NCBI GenBank assembly: GCA_036395115.1
Contig: DASWDU010000049.1
Coordinates: forward strand, 1 to 64,000
Reading direction: 5' to 3'
Length of the DNA: 64,000 nt
DNA from: Thermoplasmata archaeon
GTDB lineage: Archaea; Thermoplasmatota; Thermoplasmata; RBG-16-68-12
Below are positions 1-10,993 of the stretch, one piece after another (position 1 is the first letter of the stretch; each line of letters begins with the position of its first letter). Under the pieces are notes generated by a model, which made no database searches, was not told the origin of the DNA, and was given only the letters and a program-made list of their open reading frames with translations. A program made the translations under genes and the position numbers.

Positions 1-3000
1 CCGCAGGAGGCGGTACAGGACGTTGACCGCGTCGACGCCGGACAGCGAGAGGGCGACGACTCCCGAGACGCTCTCCGAGACGCTGGTCTGACTCAGGTTC
101 TCCCCATACAAAGGCGCGTTCGCGAGGGGCGCGAACGTCCCGCCGTCGAAGTCTGCCCGGAGCTTCGAGCCGAGGAAAATCGACCTCGGGACGACGACCG
201 CGTTCACGCCGACGACGAACGGCCCGTACGCGGACGTCACGTCGAACGTGAAGACGTAGTACCGGTCTTGCCCGACGAGGCGGCTCTGGCCACTCGCCAG
301 CGTGATCGTCGCGTTCCCGTCCGTGACGAACAGCGTGTTCGCCTTCGGCAGGGCGAGCGTCCAGGCGTCGAACGAGTACCAGGAGTCCCCGTTGTACAGG
401 GTCGATGACGACGTGCCCGAATTGAGTGTGTACGTGACGAACGCGTCGACGAGGATGTCGTCCCCGCGGCCGGGGTTAATCGCCCAGGCGGTCGCCCGCA
501 GCGAAACGGACGACACGTCGTCCGGGACGTCCGCATAGTAGGTGGAGCCGAAGTCCGAGGTCGCGTACTGCGTCGTCGGGATCGGCGGCGGGCACGCGTA
601 CGACGTGAAGGAATCGCGCGTCGACACGACGTGCTGGCTCACCCACGTGTAGTCGTCGTTCACCCGGATGATGCCGACGAGCTCCGGGGTGCACCACGGG
701 CCCGCGCCGTGGTGGACGGAGTTCACTCGGACGGCCACGAGGAGGTTGTGCAACGGGTCCAGGTCCGACGAATCGCGGACGCCGTCCCCGTCCGTGTCCC
801 ACGCCAGCGGGTTCGTCCCTTTCGTCAGCGTCTCGTACCCGTCGGACCATCCGTCCGCGTCCGTGTCCGTCTTCCACGGATCCGTCGCGAAGCCGTCGGA
901 GCCGAGGTTCATCTCCTCGCTGTCATTGAGGCCGTCGGCGTCCGTGTCCGCCCGGTTCGGGAGCGTGTGGACCGTGACCTGCAATTGCAGGTACTCGACC
1001 GCTCCAACTTTGTTGATCGTCGAGTCGTACGCTTTCACGTACCACGTCCGGCCTGCGACAACGAGATCCTCCCGAGCGAGTTGGGAACCCGTCGAGGGCT
1101 TCTGCAGGAGGTCGTACGACGTGAAGTTGTTCGACTGGCCTGCGTTGCCGTACTGGCGCAACAGGACGCCGAGGTCGTCGGTGCTTCCGGTCCACCGCTC
1201 GAGCCATGCGGCGATTTGGCCCATGTCCTCGTGGGTGAAGCCGACCATCGCCCGGACGCCCTGGATCGCCCACGCCGGGGCTCCGAGCGCGAGGTCGATC
1301 TTGTCCGAAGAGACCCAGAGCTGGTCTCGCGTCGGATAGCGCTTCGGGGTCTTGACGCTCTTCACGAACAGTTCCTGCCCGTCGGAAAGGCCGTCGAAGT
1401 CCGTGTCCGTCGCGTTCGGGTTCAGCAGGATGCCCCGCGCAGAGGACTTCGTCAAGGCGGCTTGGGCGATTCCCTTCGCGTACACGACGAGTTCGTCAAG
1501 CGAACCGCCGAATCGCGGGCAGCTCGGCGAGCATCCTTCCGCCCGAGCCAGCGTGATCGGGTTCGCCGTATCCGTCGGCTTGAAACCCGTCGCCGAGGCC
1601 ATGAGGACGTCATCGAAATACAGGGCCATCGTCGTTCCATCCGTGGTCGCGGACACGCGGACCCATCGATTCAACGGTAGCGGGAGCTGGGAGACGAGCG
1701 GGGCCTTCGTGTACATCGTGAAGCGCGCCAGCCCGTCCGAGCTGAGGTTCAGGTAAAACTCCCCTTTCTTGGCGACGAGGGAGACGTCGGACGCTGGAGC
1801 CGACGACGAGAGCGCGTATGTGGAAACGGTCAGGCCCGCCGTGTTGAAGTTCAGGCTCGCCGCATCCGTCACGTTGACGCTCGACGCGGCGGTGGCAAAG
1901 TTCCGGGCGAACCCGATCCGACCTTCGACGACCGACGTGGCGAAGAGGATGCCCGCGTTTCCCTTGCCGGCGAAATCCGCAAGCTTTCCGTCGGATCGAA
2001 GGGACTCCATGTCGAACCGGACGACCGGCAGATCCGCGGCCGAATATTGCGCGATCTCGTCCAGCGCGAGGGCCCGATCCCACAACTGGACTTCGTCGAT
2101 CGATCCGAGGAAGTACAACGAAGAGCCGTAGTACTGGCCGATGCGCAGGGGTTGCCCCGTCGTCCGGAGGGATCCGGAAAGGCTTGCGGTCGTCGCGTCC
2201 GTAACGCCGTTGATGTACAGGCGGACCGTCGAGCCGTCGAACGTGAACCCGATGTGCGTCCATGTGGCCGTGGTGATCGACGTGCTCGAGGTCGCGCTCG
2301 CGGTCGTCCCGGCGACATTCTTGACCTGCACATTGAGCTTCCATGCCGTGCCGACCTTCCGGACGTCCATGTAGTACTGGAAGTCCACGCCGCTCTGGCC
2401 CTTCACGACGACGGGGTTGTACGTCCCCGCGCTACTCGAAATGGAGACCCAGGCCGCCACCGTAATCATCCCCGGCGAGACCACCGAGGCGTCGCTCGCC
2501 TGGACGTAATTCGAGCTGGCGAACGAGCGCGCATTCCCGACCTTGCCGGTGACAGAGGTCGTGCCTGAAATGGTGCCATGGCCGCCGTTCCCGCTCCAAT
2601 CGCGCAGACGGCCATCCGCCAGGGTCGTCTCCATGTCGTAGAAGGCGATCCGGTGATCCAGGATCCCCGCGAGCTCGTCGGGATCCTTCACGCCGTCCGC
2701 GTCCGTGTCATCCGAGGTCGGCGAGGTCTTGAACGTAAACGTCTTCGCGGTCCCGTTCACGGGGATGGTGATCGTGCGGTCCAACACCTCCACGTTATCC
2801 GGGACTCCGTCGGCATCCGTATCCTTCAGGGACGGATTCGATCCGTAGGTGTTGACCTCCGCGCCGTCCAGTAGCCCGTCCCCATCCGTGTCCGTGGCGC
2901 CGGTCCCCGTCGGTCTCGTCGTCATCCGCGCGGTCAGGTTCGCCGGCCCCGCGAATGCGAAGTAATGCAAAATCTCGACGCCCGGCGTCGCGCTCGTCTC

Positions 3001-5925
3001 GCGCGCGTAGCCGAAGCTGGCGTTCGCCACCGCAGAGAGCCGGAGGCTCACATCCGCGTTCGAATTCTCCGTCGCGAACCAGGAGACGACCATGGGGGCG
3101 ACACCGAAGCTCTTCGGGAAAGAGATGTTCCCCGAGGTCGCCGACCCGATGCTTACTGCCAGACGCGTCCATGTCGCGAGTGCGGTTGAGTCCGCTTGGG
3201 GGGCGACAGCGATGTACCCGACCGTCTCGGTTGCGTGCGTCCCAAGCGGGTTCGTGCGCAGGTACGTCTCGAAGGAGAAAGCCCCGACCGACCGGATCTT
3301 TGCGGCGGCAGCCTTCGTGTCGGCGTTTGACTGGATCTGCGCCAGGACGATAGGATTCTGGGCGAAGGCCTCCCGAAACGGCACGGGCACGTATGTCGTA
3401 CCGACCCCGGACTTGATGCCCGCTTCGACGACGGTCCCGTCCGGCAGGACGTGGTTCCCGGCCTCGACCACGAGGTAGGTCACGTTCTCGCCGCCGTGCC
3501 CGCCCACTGCAGACCACTCCTGAAAGCGGAGTTCAAAGCTGTGGTCGGTGATGGACTGGATCCGGATGATTCCGGTCGCGACATCCTTCTGCGTCGGCGG
3601 CTGGGCGATCACGACGGGGCTGGTGTACCTGTTCTTGAGAAACACTTTCGTCCAGGCGTCCGTGATGCCGGCGGCGAGGCCCACCTCTCCGACGACCTTC
3701 GATTGGCCCGTCGTGACGAGGCCGCGCTCCTGGCCGTCCGTCAGGCCGTCCCCGTCGGTGTCTGCGAGGCCCGGGTTCGTCGTGAAGGCGGCGAGGATCG
3801 AGGAAACGCCGCCCGTCCACACGGTGAGCGTATGCGGCGCGATTTCGTAGCCGTCGGAGAGCCCGTCCAGGTCGGAATCCCTCGTGACGGGGAGCGTGGA
3901 CCACGTGAACGCCTCCGTCCCGTCGCCGATCCCGTCGGAGTCCGTGTCCATCGCCTGCGGGTCGCTGTTCGCCTCGAATCGCAGGGTGTACGACGTCAGG
4001 CTGCCCGCCGAGCCGATCGACCAGTCGCGCACGACGAGACGCCACGGGAGATACGATGTGAACAAGGCCAAGGGCAGCGCGGGCCGCAGGATGCGAGATG
4101 CGTTCTCCCAGGCACTGCCTCCGGACGCCGCACTGGTGAGGTCCACGACGACCGTCGCCTTCGTGCCGACATCGATCTCCCCCGGGGTCCAGTCCGCCCC
4201 GAGAATGCCCAATGTCGCGGAAGCCGGAGCTGAAGGTCCGTCCGGCGCGAGGGTGGGCGACGTGGGGCAGTTGATCCGGCAACCACCGCCGCCGCCCCCG
4301 CCCCCGCCGTTGTACACCGTCACCGTAATGGTAGACGAGGCGGCCTTTCCGTCGGAAACCCGGTACGCTTTGGCGGTCAGGGTGTGTAGATCGTCTGTCG
4401 AGTTCGTCGTGTCCCACAGCCACGAATAGGGAGAGGACGTGTCCGTGGACTGCAACACTCCGTCGAGGTAGAACTCCACCTTGGAGATCGACGAGGACGC
4501 GGAACTCGCGTTCGCCGCGACGGTCCTGGCGAGCTTCACAATCGCCCATGCGGAGGGCGCCGTGATGTGTACCGCGGGGTCGTTGCTCGTCGTGACGTTG
4601 CGGGTCGATGTCGTCGTCTGTTGGAGGGCCCCGAGGTCGTACGCGACCGCTTTGATCGTGTGGACGCCGTTCATCCACCCATCGGTGCCCCACGACAACG
4701 CATAGTCATGGGTCCCGGCGATCGGGGTGGACACGAACTGCTGCAGGACATTGTCCACATAATAGCCGACCTTTTGGACGCCGTTGTAGTCGGTCGCGGT
4801 CACCTTGACCGTGACCGTCCCGGTCACCGTCGCATTACTCGCGGGGTTCTTCCACGTAACGACAGGGCCGAGGTTGTTGACGTTCACCGAGATCTGGTCC
4901 CACGCCTTTCCGCCGGCCGTGTCGTACTGCGTCGCGTTGAGGATCCGGACGCCGTCTCCTGACGTCGTCCAGCTCCACGGGTACGCGTTCCCTACGGGCG
5001 CCGTGAGGTTCGCCATGAGCGTCCCGTTCACGCGGAACTCGACTTTCGTCGTGATTTCCGGATGAAGGACCGTCGCGACGGCATTGATCGTCCCCGCGTA
5101 GGTCGCCCCCGCGATGGGGCTCGTTATGCCAACGGAGAGTAGATGCCTCCCGGGATCCCAGACGTAGCGCTCGATCCACGCGGACCCGTTCCAGTATCCC
5201 ACCGCGGCCGTAACGTCGCTCCGTTTCGTATGGTCGATCGAGAAATTCGCAAGTGCTTTCACAGGCAGTCCGTAGAATTGCGCTAGGGACAGGCTTGCGG
5301 TCGTCGAATTGACTCCGTCATCCGGGATCGCCTTAGGGAGTCCCCCCGGTGACATGTCCTGGTAGTAAATCGTGGCCGTCTCCTGCGCGTTCGTGAGGCC
5401 GTCGCCGTCGGAGTCCCCCTGTAAGTACGCCTCGAATTCGTTGATCTGCGGCTTCGTCGACCCCACCTTGGCGTCGATCGTGATTTGCATCCCCAGCGCG
5501 AAGAAGGTGCTCTGAAGGCTGACGACCACATCCAAGACATTGTTCTGTGTGGTCGACCACACCTTCTCTCCGGATTCGTAGAGCCCATTGCCGCTCGTGT
5601 CCAAATACAGGGAGAGAGACGTGTACTTCGTCGTCGTAAAGTGGGCGTGCACCACGTTCACGGAGGCGAAGCTCCGGAACCTCACGGCGAGACTCCCTAT
5701 CGTCGTGGAGCTCTGCCAAACGGAGGACGTCAACCCGTCGATCGCCTTGCCTGGAACGTTGGGGTCCGTATACCCGGAGGCCGTCGCTTGAGCGCCGTTC
5801 GTCGCGAGCGCGTGATTGTACTCCGATCCCGTTGGCGACGTCGCCGCGGCCTCGTGGCTCTGAAAGAGCACCGTGATCATGATGACCGCACAGACAATCG
5901 CGATAATTCGAAGCGCCCGCTTCGT
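1..5925 (-). CDS. Giant multidomain secreted surface protein, 3' end outside window
   Basis: One open frame runs for about 1975 codons and leaves the window at the left edge, so the C-terminus is missing. Reading from an ACG at 5925, the first residues (KRALRIIAIVCAVIMITVLF then an AAA cleavage zone) form a clear signal peptide. Domains in order: TSP3-type Asp-rich calcium repeat (about residue 168), three Ig-like modules (about 265-530), a run of glycines (about 540), a proprotein-convertase P-like domain (about 560-650), TSP3 repeats (660-730), H-type-lectin-like repeats (about 745-990), TSP3, two LamG/concanavalin-like domains (about 1090-1490), and further TSP3 repeats (codon motif D-T-D-A-D-G). 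The expected role is calcium-stabilised adhesion or glycan binding at the cell surface. No ATG, GTG or TTG lies in frame ahead of the signal sequence; the first ATG (5880) would cut the hydrophobic segment. A GGAGG sits 8 bases before the ACG. Confidence 0.8.
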
Positions 5926-6198
5926 AAAAGTCCCCTCCGCGCCCGATAACCATGTAGAGGCAGATAACCGCGGTTGTCAATTCGACTTGAGTTGTCACGT
6001 TTTCCCCGGGAAGCTCGGACAGTCTAGATCCACGTGCAGCGATTGATTTTGCGACGAATCCCGATTCCTGCATGACCTGCCCGGTCACGCATTCGCCACG
6101 GTCGCAAACCCCCTGGACCGGAAGGCGGACGCCCCTGCTGGGATTCGAACCCCAGTCAGAGGTTCCGGGAGCCTCGCCGAGGCTGCGTCGGTTCGATT

Positions 6199-6882
6199 TC
6201 AAAGATGGGCGGCACGACCTCGGGCCGCCTTTTCTGCGCCCGCTCGGATCGCTTTCAGATTCTCCGCGATGCGGTCCGGAAAAATCCCGGAGCCCGAAAC
6301 GAGGATGTCCGCCCCTGCCTCCGCGACGATCGGCGCGGTGTCCACCTTGATCCCTCCGTCGACTTGGAGCTCGGTCTCGAGCCGCTCTCGATCGATGTAC
6401 GCTCGCGCCTCGCGAATCTTCGGCACGACGTCGGCGCGGAACGCCTGGCCCGAGAAGCCCGGATGGACCGTCATGATGAGGAGCAAGTCCGCGTCGGGGA
6501 GGAACGGCTTGCCCCTCTCGAACGGCGTGGCGGGGTTCAGCACGAGTCCCGGGGCGATTCCGTGGTCGCGGATGAGTTTGATCGTCGTGCGGACGTCGTG
6601 ATCGCTCTCCACATGGACCGTCAGGTCGTCGACGCCCGCCTCGACGAACGCCTCCACGAAGTTCTGCGGGTGGGTCACCATCAGGTGTGCGTCGAACGGG
6701 ACCTTCGTCAGCGGCCGGATCGATTTCACCAGCGCGGGTCCCATCGTGACGTTCGGCACGAAGTGTCCGTCCATGACGTCGATGTGGAGCATGTCCGCGC
6801 CGGCCCCCACGGCCTCCAGCACTTGCTCCCCGAGCCGATCGAAGCGGGCGGAGAGGATCGAGGGGGCGATCTTGATGCCCAT
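6199..6882 (-). CDS. rpe: Ribulose-phosphate 3-epimerase
   Basis: Interconverts ribulose 5-phosphate and xylulose 5-phosphate in the cytosolic pentose-phosphate pathway. The 227-residue length is normal for this TIM-barrel family. The metal and catalytic residues are all visible: H33 and D35 in HIDVMDGHFVPNV, H66 in DAHLMV, and D175 in QVDGGI; the phosphate-binding end GSGIF is at 197-201. Start MGIKIAPSIL is the family's usual N-terminus. It lies close to the two transketolase genes (8373-10168) and the transaldolase (13409), so the non-oxidative branch is nearly complete in one 8-kb stretch, although the genes are not one operon. Confidence 0.96.
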   Translation of the reverse strand: MGIKIAPSILSARFDRLGEQVLEAVGAGADMLHIDVMDGHFVPNVTMGPALVKSIRPLTKVPFDAHLMVTHPQNFVEAFVEAGVDDLTVHVESDHDVRTTIKLIRDHGIAPGLVLNPATPFERGKPFLPDADLLLIMTVHPGFSGQAFRADVVPKIREARAYIDRERLETELQVDGGIKVDTAPIVAEAGADILVSGSGIFPDRIAENLKAIRAGAEKAARGRAAHL

Positions 6883-6961
6883 CGGCGCGACGAATGAACA
6901 GCGCGGGATAAGGGTTCCCTCCCTCCTCCGCGGCGACGGGAAAGGGAGGCGCGAAGTGCGT

Positions 6962-7957
6962 TCAGGCTCGGTGGTACGACGTCAGTTCGATCTGAACGTG
7001 CAGGCCGTCGACGAGGGTCGCGACCTTGACGACGTTGCCGACGTCCCCGTTGAACCACGCCGCGACCGGCGCGTGCAAGTCGCCAAATCCGTCGTCCCCG
7101 AGGCGCATCGCGAACGCCATCTGGTCCGTCGTCGTCCCGAGCTCGATCACGGGCAGCCCCACGCCGACGGGGATCGCCGAGAACGTTCCCGCTGGCGTAG
7201 TGACGTCCTCGAAGATCCCGCTCGACAAGAGGAGCCGGACGGGCACGGTGAACGTGATGTTCCGGCCTTTCTCGACGTACCAGTTTGGCGCGTCGAAGCG
7301 CCAGGTCGTCCAGGCGTGGACCGTCGCGTTGCTCGAGGCCTCCCATGTCTCGTTCTCTCCGAGCGGGAACGACCAGACGTCGAGGGGCGGGTCGTACGTC
7401 GTCTCGATCTTCGCCGTGTACGACACGTTGATCGCCACATCGTAGGTATCGTATTCCGCATAGAACGAGCCGCTGATGTGGACCGTCCGGACCTCCGTGA
7501 CCTTGGCGAGGTCCGAGGCGCGGTACAGCGTGTACCCGTCGACCGTCGCATCGTTCAGGATGACGGTGGCGTGCAGCATGATCGTGGCGTCCCCGTAGCC
7601 CGTCTCCTGCGAGAGGTCGATCACCTTCCCGACATGGTACGTCGCCGCAAGGCTGACGTTGTACTGCGAACCATCCGCCGAGTCGACCGTGCGGGTGATG
7701 GTCCCTTCCAACGCCGGGGCGACCCACAGGCTCTGCATGCTCTCGAGATCGGACGAGGCGTTCACGTCGTACGTCCACGAGTCCCCCACGTGCCAGGTCG
7801 GCGTGTCGATCGGCCCGGCCTCCGGTTGCGGCGCCGCGCCGTTCGGCGGTTCGAGGCTCATGAGATTCTGGGGCCCGACCGCCACCGCGAAGGCGGTGAA
7901 CAGCGAGGACGTCACGAGGACGCTGATGAGGAGCGCTTTGTTTTGCATTCGCATCAT
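6962..7957 (-). CDS. Secreted protein of unknown function
   Basis: About 331 residues. The N-terminus (MMRMQNK followed by LLISVLVTSSLFTAFAVAVG) is a signal peptide or uncleaved anchor. The rest is rich in Thr, Val and Tyr and looks like extracellular beta structure, with N-x-S/T sequons but no motif I recognise. I chose the ATG at 7957 because a TATA-like CGTAAATAG (7986-7995, minus strand) lies about 30 bases ahead and would give an almost leaderless message; an earlier ATG at 7981 falls inside that promoter. It is transcribed away from the small membrane-protein gene at 8026. Confidence 0.7.
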   Translation of the reverse strand: MMRMQNKALLISVLVTSSLFTAFAVAVGPQNLMSLEPPNGAAPQPEAGPIDTPTWHVGDSWTYDVNASSDLESMQSLWVAPALEGTITRTVDSADGSQYNVSLAATYHVGKVIDLSQETGYGDATIMLHATVILNDATVDGYTLYRASDLAKVTEVRTVHISGSFYAEYDTYDVAINVSYTAKIETTYDPPLDVWSFPLGENETWEASSNATVHAWTTWRFDAPNWYVEKGRNITFTVPVRLLLSSGIFEDVTTPAGTFSAIPVGVGLPVIELGTTTDQMAFAMRLGDDGFGDLHAPVAAWFNGDVGNVVKVATLVDGLHVQIELTSYHRA

Positions 7958-8025
7958 CGTTGTTCCGGCCTTTACGAGCACTCCAGCTATTTACGAATTG
8001 TGATACAGACGTAGAACGGTTAAGC

Positions 8026-8295
8026 ATGTTGAATCGATTTTATCTTTTGAGAATGAATGTCGCCATGCGGCGGGTCGGGAATCTGCGTGCTCCACATCGG
8101 TTCAACCGTTGGATCTTCGAAGGGATGTTCCTCGGATGGGGGGCGCTGACGAGCCTCGTCCTCGTCGCGGTACTCGCGGTCGTGACGACGGTCACGTCCG
8201 AGCCCTTTGCTATCCTCCTCGTCCTGGCGGTGTTCACTCTGGTGTGGTGGCACTTGCTTTGGATTTCGTTCGAGCGAGGGAGCGGCGTCCGCTAA
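8026..8295 (+). CDS. Small two-helix membrane protein
   Basis: About 89 residues from the ATG at 8026; an upstream in-frame ATG at 7960 would place the start inside the divergent promoter. Two hydrophobic helices are plain: one around GWGALTSLVLVAVLAVV and one around FAILLVLAVFTLVWWHLLW, joined by a short turn, with a basic N-terminal tail. This arrangement resembles small 2TM-domain proteins, but no function follows from it. It lies between the divergent secreted-protein gene and the transketolase genes. Confidence 0.55.
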   Translation: MLNRFYLLRMNVAMRRVGNLRAPHRFNRWIFEGMFLGWGALTSLVLVAVLAVVTTVTSEPFAILLVLAVFTLVWWHLLWISFERGSGVR

Positions 8296-8372
8296 CCCGC
8301 GTCACCAAAGCCCTTAAGCCCGTCGCGTCATCTCCGGGCCGTCCCGGGCCACGCCTGCGGGCGGGGTGGGCC

Positions 8373-9218
8373 ATGGTCGACGTTTCCGAGGAACTGATTG
8401 CAGGTCTCAAGAAGAAGGCCGTGGTCCTCCGGAAGCACATCATCCGCATGACGAACAACGTGCAGAGCGGCCACCCCGGAGGCTCGATGTCCGCGTGCGA
8501 CATCGTCACCGCGCTCTACTTCCACGTCCTCCGCGTCGATCCGAAGCGGCCGGACTGGCCGGACCGGGACCGGTTCGTCCTGAGCAAGGGCCATGCGTGC
8601 CCCGTCTGGTATGCGGCCCTCGCCGAACGCGGATTCTTTCCGGTTGACGAGCTGATGACGTTCCGCAAGATCAACAGCCGCCTGCAGGGCCATCCGGAGA
8701 TGGGCACCACGCCGGGCGTGGAGAACGCGGCGGGCGCGGAAGGGCAGGGCCTCTCGTTCTCCGTGGGTCTCGCGCTCGCCGCTCGGATGGACCACCAAGG
8801 CTGGCGCGTGTACTGCGTCATGGGCGACGGCGAACAGGACGTCGGGCAGACATGGGAAGCCGCGATGGCGGCATCGAAGTACGGGCTCGATAATCTCACC
8901 GCGTTCATCGACCGAAACGGGATTCAGCAGGAGGGCCGCACGGAGGACATCATGCCGCTCGAGCCGCTTGCTGAGAAGTGGGAGGCGTTCAACTGGCACG
9001 TCCTCACGATCGACGGGCACGATTTCCGGCAGATCCTCGCGGGGATCGAAGAGGCCCAGCGGACGCGGGGCCGGCCCACGGTTGTCGTCGCGCGGACCGT
9101 GAAGGGGAAAGGCGTGTCCTTCATGGAGAACAAGATCAAGTACCACGGCGCCGCGACGACCGACGAGGAGCTGAAGCGCGCCCTCGCGGAGCTCGATGCG
9201 CAGGAGGCCGCGATTTGA
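8373..9218 (+). CDS. Transketolase, N-terminal (thiamine-diphosphate) subunit
   Basis: First half of a split transketolase, 281 residues, as is usual in archaea. With the next gene it transfers two-carbon ketol units between pentose and other sugar phosphates. The diphosphate-binding region is intact: GHPGGS (33-38), SKGHA with H74, and the GDG (151-153) to DRNG (180-183) cofactor motif. I start at the ATG at 8373 behind a GGGGTGGG; upstream codons in the same frame are not family-like. Its TGA overlaps the TTG start of the C-terminal subunit gene, which suggests translational coupling. Confidence 0.95.
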   Translation: MVDVSEELIAGLKKKAVVLRKHIIRMTNNVQSGHPGGSMSACDIVTALYFHVLRVDPKRPDWPDRDRFVLSKGHACPVWYAALAERGFFPVDELMTFRKINSRLQGHPEMGTTPGVENAAGAEGQGLSFSVGLALAARMDHQGWRVYCVMGDGEQDVGQTWEAAMAASKYGLDNLTAFIDRNGIQQEGRTEDIMPLEPLAEKWEAFNWHVLTIDGHDFRQILAGIEEAQRTRGRPTVVVARTVKGKGVSFMENKIKYHGAATTDEELKRALAELDAQEAAI

Positions 9219-10168
9219 CGGGCCCGTGGAAGTTGGAGAGCCAGCGGTCGTACTTCGGGAAGGCACTCGTCGAGCTCGGCCGCCGCAATCCCGACGTCGT
9301 CGTGGTCGGGGCCGACACGACGGAGTCCCTGAAGGCAATCGACTTCGGGAAGGCGTTCCCCGACCGCTTCTTCCAGCTCGGGATCGCGGAGCCCAACATG
9401 ATCAGCGTCGCCGCAGGCCTCGCCGCCGCGGGCAAGATTCCCATCGCCGCGACGTACAGCGTCTTCGGGAGCGGGCATACGTACAACGTGATCCGCCAGA
9501 ACGTCGCGTACACGAACCTGAACGTGAAGATCTTCTGCTCCCACGCCGGGCTGAGCGTCGGCCCGGACGGCGCGACGCACCAGATCAACGAGGACATCGG
9601 CGTGATGCGCGGGATCCCACGCATGACGGTCCTCGTGCCCGCGGACGGCCCGGAGACGGCGAAGTGCGTCGATGCCGCCGCGGCGATGAAGGGCCCCGTC
9701 TACTGTCGCTTCTCCCGTTCGGACGTGCCCACGATCACGTCGATGGGCGACGAGTTTGCGGTTGGTCGGGCGCGAGTCCTGCGAGACGGATCCGACGTCA
9801 CGCTCGTGGGCTCCGGGCTCATGGTGGCACGGTGCCTCGAGGCCGCGGATGCCCTCGCGCGTCAGCGGATTGACGCAAGGGTGATCAACCTCTCGACGGT
9901 CAAGCCGCTCGACGTCGCGACGATCGACCGCGCCGCACGGGAGACGGGCGCGATCGTCACGGCGGAGGAGCACACGATCGTCCACGGCATCGGAGCGGCC
10001 GTCGCTTCGGTCGTCGTGGCGAACCACCCCGTGCCCGTCGCCTGCGTCGGCGTGCAGGACGTCTTCGGCGAGAGCGGCGAGGCGGAGGAAATCCTGCGGA
10101 AATACGGGCTCACCTCGGACCGAATCGTCGAGGCGGCGCGCGGCGTGCTGAAGCGTCGGGGCATGTAG
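9215..10168 (+). CDS. Transketolase, C-terminal (pyrimidine-binding) subunit
   Basis: Second half of the split transketolase, 317 residues, carrying the pyrimidine-binding and C-terminal domains. The TPP-activating glutamate is in GIAEPNMISVAAGL and the substrate-side motif is SGHTYNVIR with CSHAGLSVGPDGATHQ. The start is a TTG that shares bases with the stop of the previous gene (TTGA), with GGAGG 7 bases upstream. The two proteins should form the active heterotetramer, since neither half holds a whole cofactor site. The C-terminal domain (from about residue 190) ends at the usual ILRKYGLTSDRI helix. Confidence 0.95.
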   Translation: MTGPWKLESQRSYFGKALVELGRRNPDVVVVGADTTESLKAIDFGKAFPDRFFQLGIAEPNMISVAAGLAAAGKIPIAATYSVFGSGHTYNVIRQNVAYTNLNVKIFCSHAGLSVGPDGATHQINEDIGVMRGIPRMTVLVPADGPETAKCVDAAAAMKGPVYCRFSRSDVPTITSMGDEFAVGRARVLRDGSDVTLVGSGLMVARCLEAADALARQRIDARVINLSTVKPLDVATIDRAARETGAIVTAEEHTIVHGIGAAVASVVVANHPVPVACVGVQDVFGESGEAEEILRKYGLTSDRIVEAARGVLKRRGM

Positions 10169-10207
10169 TCCGCATTCCCGCGGCGTGCACCGGGAGTCGG
10201 GTTGCCT

Positions 10208-10897
10208 CTACCGTCGCCGCCGTCGCGCCTTGGGCTTCGGCTTGCGACTCGGCGCCTTCGCGCGGCTCGCGGGCTCGCTCTTCTGAGGTCCCTGGTTCGA
10301 GTAGGTCGTGACGGTCGCGAAGCCCGCTTTGTTCTCCCACGCCATGTCGAAGTCGCCGTCGTTCAGGGACCACCGCGCGATATTCGTCACGAACGCGTCC
10401 TTGAAATTGATGCCGCCGGGGAGGAGGATCTCTCCCGAGAAGTCCGCGCCGGTGACGGGGTTCTTGATGTGTTTGCTCCGGACCTCGCCGATGCCCGCGA
10501 CGGTGAACCAGCTGTCGTACCCGTCGTAGTGGAAGTCGATCGCCGCGTTCCCCGTCGGCAGGACCTTGGAGAATGTCTTCGGGAAGATCTCGAACACGCC
10601 GCCGCCGTGCCTCCCGGCGGTGATTTCCTCGATCGCGCGTCGCTGCTCCGACGTCGCGCTCGGATCGACGTACAGCCGGGCCGTCCCGTTCCCCATGTGG
10701 ATCGCCCGCGGCCACCACACGCCCCATGCGAATTTCACGCCGTCGAGCTTCGTCCCGTCGAAGTTGCCCTTTCGGATCCGCCAGGCCACGAGCGCCTCGC
10801 AATTCCCGCGCGTCGGGAGCGCGTTGAAATTGCACGGGCATCCGTAGTCGCAGTTGCAGCTCTGAACATATTCCGCCTCGAACTTCCAGTTGGTCAA
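10208..10897 (-). CDS. DUF1326 family protein
   Basis: About 229 residues. The start of the domain, EAEYVQSCNCDYGCPCNF, with its closely set cysteines, is the signature of DUF1326; the biochemical function of the family is not known to me, though the cysteines suggest metal binding. The C-terminal 25 residues are a basic tail (KPKPKARRRRR). The best start is a TTG at 10897 directly before TNWKFEAEY; no ATG is available nearby. It is divergent from a DUF2182 membrane protein, and these two families are often neighbours, so they probably work together. Confidence 0.8.
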   Translation of the reverse strand: MTNWKFEAEYVQSCNCDYGCPCNFNALPTRGNCEALVAWRIRKGNFDGTKLDGVKFAWGVWWPRAIHMGNGTARLYVDPSATSEQRRAIEEITAGRHGGGVFEIFPKTFSKVLPTGNAAIDFHYDGYDSWFTVAGIGEVRSKHIKNPVTGADFSGEILLPGGINFKDAFVTNIARWSLNDGDFDMAWENKAGFATVTTYSNQGPQKSEPASRAKAPSRKPKPKARRRRR

Positions 10898-10928
10898 GGG
10901 AACCCCCGGGGGCGGTATCCGCGAGGCG

Positions 10929-10938
10929 CTATAAAATC
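10929..10938. promoter_or_regulatory. Shared TATA element between DUF1326 and DUF2182 genes
   Basis: GCTATAAAATCG lies in the 96-base divergent gap. Read on the minus strand (TTTTATAGC) it is about 35 bases before the TTG start of the DUF1326 gene; read on the plus strand it is about 60 bases before the DUF2182 ATG. One box may serve the minus gene mainly. Inferred from position and sequence only. Confidence 0.5.
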
Positions 10939-10993
10939 GCGTGCGCGATCGGCCTCCGCACCGTTCATATCCGGGCCGCCGGATACCGCGTCG

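Noticed and set aside
1-5900. Several medium frames on both strands over the first 5.9 kb.
   Set aside because: All are shadows of the one long minus-strand frame, whose stop lies outside the window.
6131-6170. tRNA-like T arm and acceptor 3' strand on the minus strand after rpe (CTGGGGTTCGAATCCCAGCAGGGGCG region).
   Set aside because: The T stem needs a G-A mismatch or an extra base, there is no D arm with its GG, and no matching anticodon arm or full acceptor 5' strand upstream. It may be a tRNA relic or a half gene, but I cannot support a tRNA.
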